NCBI GenBank assembly: GCA_026770615.1
Contig: MU631520.1
Coordinates: 153,794-168,619, forward strand
Direction: 5' to 3'
From: Pavlovales sp. CCMP2436
Lineage: Eukaryota > Haptophyta > Pavlovophyceae > Pavlovales
Length of the DNA: 14,826 nucleotides
Shown here piece after piece: positions 12,485-14,826 of this stretch (position 1 is the stretch's first letter; each line of letters begins with the position of its first letter). The notes beneath the pieces are model-generated. The model did not search any database. It had not been told where the DNA came from and saw only the letters and a list, made by a program, of their open reading frames with translations. A program made the position numbers and the translations under genes.

Positions 12485-14826
12485 GTCACGGCTACTACTA
12501 CTCTTATTATTACTATTATGATTGTGAATAATATGACAGTGATGATTTTGATGAGTTTGATGAATACAACTGCACACACAAACATTTAAAAGGTACGCAC
12601 AATAAGTTGCAATTAAATGCACCGGTATTGCTTTTGGTATTGCTTTTGATGTTGATGATGACTTCCGATTCGTATGCTTAAACACTGTTCACAATAACAG
12701 CCACTCTAAGATTCAGTGCGACATCTGCGTCAACAACCACCTCGCGCTCGCCAACACCGCGCTGCTCGCTGCCTACGCCGCCGTGGACCCGCGCGTGCGC
12801 CCGCTCATCTGCGCGGTAGGCATACTCAATACTCATCTTCATCAGGAGAATCACGTACGATAGTAATAGCAGTAATAGCATCAACAAGAATAACAATAAG
12901 TACGGCGCCTGGTGTTCATCTATGTAAGTATTCATAACTTCCATGACAGTCAGACGCCAGCTTGAATCCCTATCAGTAATATAAGTATTGCAAGGCATTT
13001 ATCTATATATAGCAATAATCGAATGATGACCATCAACAGCAAGCCCATCCCCATTATTATATAAAAATAATCATTGCCCATCCCCATTCTTATCTAACAA
13101 TAATCATTTGATGCCCATCCCCATTATTATATAACAATAGTCATTGCCCATCCCCACTCTTATCATTTGACAATAATCATTTGTTCCCCACTCTTATCAT
13201 TTGACAATAATCATTTGTTCCCCACTCTTATCATTTGACAATAATCATTTGTTCCCCACTCTTATCATTTGACAATAATCATTTGTTCCCCACTCTTATC
13301 ATTTGACAATAATCATTTGTTCCCCACTCTTATCATGACCATGCCTGTGCTCCTAATCCGTGTTCGTGTTCCTGTTCGTCGCTTGCAGGTCAAGTACTGG
13401 GCGGCGCGGCGCAAGGTGAACGAGCCGTACCGAGGGACACTGTCCTCGTACGCCTACGTGCTGATGGTGATCGGCTACTTGCAGGTGACACACGCACACA
13501 CACGCACACATTCATACACACACACTCACACTCACACTCTCATTCTCTCTCTCTCTCTCACTCACTCGCACACACACGCTCACCCTCTCTCTCGCACACC
13601 TTTCTGCGTGCGTGCTGTTGGTGAGGGGCTGCCTCCATGCGATGCGGATGCGAACAACAAATCTATCACGCAATCAATAAATAATATTCATTTTCACAAT
13701 TACGGTCACCTGCAGACGACGGAGCCGCCCGTCTTGCCGTGCCTGCAGCAGCTCGCTCGGCCTGACGGCGCGGAGCAGGTGGTGGACGGGTACGACGTGT
13801 GGTTCAACGATGACGCGCGCGCACTCGGTGCGCGACCTTTTTCTTCTTCTTTTTCTCGTTTTTCTTCTCTCTATTTTCTCTTTTCTCTTTTCTCTTTGAG
13901 GGGGGGGGCTTAAAGTAGTAGTAGTAGTAGTAGTATCGGTGTGACAGCCTGTTGGTAATAGTAGTATCGGTGTGACAGCCTGTTGGTCGGTGTGACAGCC
14001 TGTTGGTCGGTGTGACAGCCTGTTGGTCGGTGTGACAGCCTGTTGGTCACATTCTTCTTCTTTGTTCCGATTATTATCCTTGCTATTATTATCATTCTCA
14101 TTTAGCATTATTCGTTTTGAGTTTTAATTGTAAGAGTATGTAGTAGGATCATCATAATCAATATAAAAGGTACCTTTTTCATTTTTGTATGACGATTAAG
14201 GGGCGCACCGGAATTCTTTGTCGCAGCTCCTGCCAATTAAGATTTCTGCTCTGATTTTGATTTCTTTTCTTTTTATTTGCATTACTTTTATTTCGATTCT
14301 TTAACTATGATCAGGGGAGCACTTTTCGCGGGGGCGGAACGGCGCGTCCTTGTCGCAGCTCCTGGCGGGTTTTTTTAAAAGGTAATCCACTATATTAGTC
14401 TCAATACTATGATCGTGTTGCATTTTTAAAAGGTGTTATTACACTATAAAAATTACGATGATGTTATTATTGGCATATTATTTTGTCTTTGTCGCAGCTC
14501 TCCGCGCGCTTTTTCAAAAGGTGCGCGCATAACTACTACCACTAATCATAGTTCTTTTAACGCCCCCCCCCACTACCACTTCTGCTACTGCTACCACCAC
14601 TACTGCTGCTACTATTACCACTTCCACTGCTGCTACTGCCACTACTGCTTCCACTACTACTGCCAACTGAAGTCTATGAGCTCTTGGCGCGCTTCTTCGA
14701 GCGGTGCTGCTGCAAGTGGTGCGAGACACCAACTAACTAACCAACGCCCAGCAACTTCCGCCCGCACGAGCGGTGCTTTGCGCCTTTCCCGCGGTTTCCT
14801 GTTCGACCGCCATGCTGAAGAGCGAG
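10586..14826 (+). CDS. Terminal uridylyltransferase / non-canonical poly(A) polymerase (URT1/HESO1/Cid1 type), 3' end beyond window
   Basis: Members of this family add uridines (or adenines) to RNA 3' ends and promote decay. Inferred exons: 10586-11740, 12045-12133, 12701-12815, 13389-13484, 13716-13827, 14315-14381; all introns are GT-AG and every junction keeps frame. Residues 1 to about 290 are Gln/Pro-rich and probably disordered. The nucleotidyltransferase core follows: FGSS at 351-354, the metal-binding DLD at 364-366, ARVPIVKF in exon 2, and the third catalytic Asp (422) in IQCDIC of exon 3. Exons 4-5 give [20 protein letters not shown] with SYAYVLM, then PPVLPCLQ, the central domain that contacts the nucleotide. 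Exon 6 gives [18 protein letters not shown] 10586 is chosen because the frame is continuous with the core. U versus A preference cannot be read here. The far 3' exons are uncertain. Confidence 0.88.
10706..11340 (+). repeat. CAG/CCG triplet tract coding poly-Gln/Pro
   Basis: Densely repeated CAGCAG, CCGCCG and CAGCCG inside exon 1, densest from 11022. It encodes Q and P runs with scattered H and N. Antisense frames through it read as poly-Ala or poly-Leu and are artefacts. Confidence 0.9.
11741..12044 (+). other. Intron 1 of the uridylyltransferase gene, (ACT)n-rich
   Basis: Donor ACG|GTACC, acceptor AAAAG|GTGTT; phase 0. Bases 11749-11870 are almost pure ACT/ACC triplets, followed by AAC/AAT-rich sequence. 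Removing it joins ARRMIT to VLGEAL, the expected continuous helix of the family. Confidence 0.8.
12155..12372 (+). repeat. 67-bp tandem repeat in intron 2
   Basis: Three full units start at 12155, 12222 and 12289, and a partial fourth at 12356. Each begins CACTACTTTACCACTCC and continues with AGT and AACAGT triplets. Intron 2 as a whole spans 12134-12700 (donor ACAG|GTACTC, acceptor AACAG|CC). Confidence 0.9.
12400..12490 (+). repeat. (ACT)n microsatellite in intron 2
   Basis: Runs of CTACTACTA broken by ATT/ATC triplets. It is complementary to the AGT triplets at 12180-12345 in the same intron. Confidence 0.85.
12946..12975 (+). mobile_element. 3'-end fragment of the 360-bp insertion sequence, in intron 3
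   Basis: 30 bases (ACAGTCAGACGCCAGCTTGA onward, to CCCTATCA) are identical to the reverse complement of 8362-8391, and AATATAA-like sequence continues past them in both. Only the 3' tail is shared, as in 5'-truncated retroposon copies. Intron 3 spans 12816-13388 (GCG|GTAGG to GCAG|GTC). Confidence 0.6.
13044..13336 (+). repeat. Minisatellite in intron 3: 34-bp units, five perfect
   Basis: Units starting TCCCCACTCTTATCATTTGA begin at 13151, 13185, 13219, 13253 and 13287, with a partial unit at 13321. Before them (13044-13150) lie diverged versions built on GCCCATCCCCATTATTAT. The array ends about 50 bases before exon 4. Confidence 0.92.
13490..13606 (+). repeat. (CA)n and (CT)n microsatellite in intron 4
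   Basis: CACACA, CACTCA and TCTCTCTCTC runs begin right after the donor GTGACAC of intron 4 (13485-13715; acceptor CCTGCAG|ACG). Confidence 0.9.
13914..14047 (+). repeat. (AGT)n then a 20-bp tandem repeat in intron 5
   Basis: An AGT run at 13914-13936 leads into five units of CGGTGTGACAGCCTGTTGGT at 13937, 13968, 13988, 14008 and 14028; the first two are separated by a short AGT spacer. Intron 5 spans 13828-14314 (CTCG|GTGCG to ATCAG|GGGAG). A long pyrimidine run lies at 13837-13897. Confidence 0.9.
14216..14241 (+). other. Cassette copy A: degenerate exon-6-like fragment
   Basis: CTTTGTCGCAGCTCCTGCC matches exon 6 at 14348-14366 with two mismatches. It has no FFK coding sequence and no donor, so it is probably non-functional. 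Confidence 0.55.
14315..14381 (+). other. Cassette copy B: exon 6 of the uridylyltransferase gene
   Basis: 67 bases between ATCAG and GGTAATC; phase 1 in, phase 2 out. It encodes [20 protein letters not shown] then FK and a split codon. The peptide fits the family's conserved segment after the central domain, so this is the most likely constitutive or default exon. Confidence 0.7.
14487..14520 (+). other. Cassette copy C: exon-like duplicate
   Basis: CTTTGTCGCAG, then CTCTCCGCGCGCTTTTTCAA and AAG before donor GTGCGC. The Leu-Ser-Gln-Leu and Phe-Phe-Lys codons are retained. Using the CAG as acceptor leaves a 23-base exon whose phase does not fit exon 5, so it is likely a relic or needs another partner exon. 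Confidence 0.5.
14526..14670 (+). repeat. (ACT/TAC)n-rich tract before cassette D
   Basis: ACTACT, CTACTG and ACCACT triplets, also serving as the pyrimidine-rich stretch before the acceptor at 14671-14672. Complementary to the AGT run at 13914-13936. Confidence 0.8.
14673..14703 (+). other. Cassette copy D: candidate alternative exon
   Basis: 31 bases between ACTGAAG and GGTGCTG, phase 1 in and phase 2 out like copy B. It encodes [10 protein letters not shown] and a split Arg codon when joined to exon 5. It resembles the second half of copy B. Confidence 0.5.
14752..14826 (+). CDS. Possible next exon of the uridylyltransferase gene, running off the window
   Basis: It follows a branch-point-like CTAACTAAC and the acceptor GCCCAG (14746-14751). 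Joined in phase 2 after cassette B or D it reads [12 protein letters not shown] before meeting a TGA near 14818; another frame stays open to the window end. The true frame and end cannot be fixed here. Confidence 0.3.

Noticed and set aside
12701..12720. Exon 3 starting at ATTCAG, right after CTCTAAG
   Set aside because: That acceptor breaks the frame after exon 2 (phase 2). Acceptor AACAG at 12700 keeps frame and gives the family's usual length before the CDIC motif.
13937..14047. CRISPR-like array of 20-base repeats
   Set aside because: Units are directly adjacent with no unique spacers; it is an intron minisatellite in a eukaryotic gene.

Overview
The window looks like nuclear DNA of a microbial eukaryote, possibly an alga or other protist; the lineage cannot be fixed from the sequence. 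GC-rich coding blocks are broken by GT-AG introns full of trinucleotide microsatellites and minisatellites. There is a decayed Ty1/copia retrotransposon, MITE-like DNA elements, several dispersed repeats, and no prokaryotic operon layout.

The only clearly intact gene is at the right end (10586 to past 14826, + strand). It is a non-canonical poly(A) polymerase / terminal uridylyltransferase of the Cid1/URT1/HESO1 type. Its Gln/Pro-rich N-terminus is followed by a nucleotidyltransferase core with the GS and DxD motifs, a third catalytic Asp, and a central domain. Six exons join in frame: 10586-11740, 12045-12133, 12701-12815, 13389-13484, 13716-13827 and 14315-14381. Beyond the sixth, the DNA holds degenerate copies of one short exon cassette (an LLxxFFKR-type peptide). 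Two of these (14315-14381 and 14673-14703) have the same entry and exit phase, the geometry of mutually exclusive exons. Introns 1, 2 and 5 and the DNA before the last cassette carry complementary (AGT)n and (ACT)n runs.

The left 4.8 kb is transposable-element territory: a dispersed repeat with a GGC core (about 85-716); a direct repeat split by a 166-bp MITE whose empty site survives in the neighbouring repeat copy; a frameshifted, 5'-truncated copia element (1883-4238) with a 3' LTR (4249-4660); and, touching that LTR, the 3' half of a second MITE copy, so copia probably landed inside it.

The middle (4.8-9.4 kb) mixes repeats with short coding-looking islands of unknown function. Two islands (7106-7429 and 7795-8190) are diverged paralogues of one exon ending in a C-x-C-x-W-C motif. 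A 360-bp segment flanked by 9-bp direct repeats (8358-8717) carries an 87-codon minus-strand ORF, and its 3' end recurs in intron 3 of the uridylyltransferase gene. A field of TTCGAGCTCGAA-like palindromes lies at 6879-7095.

The stretch 9430-10585 has no gene I can support; it contains a diverged third copy of the direct repeat and presumably the promoter of the uridylyltransferase gene. No tRNA, rRNA or CRISPR array was recognised.
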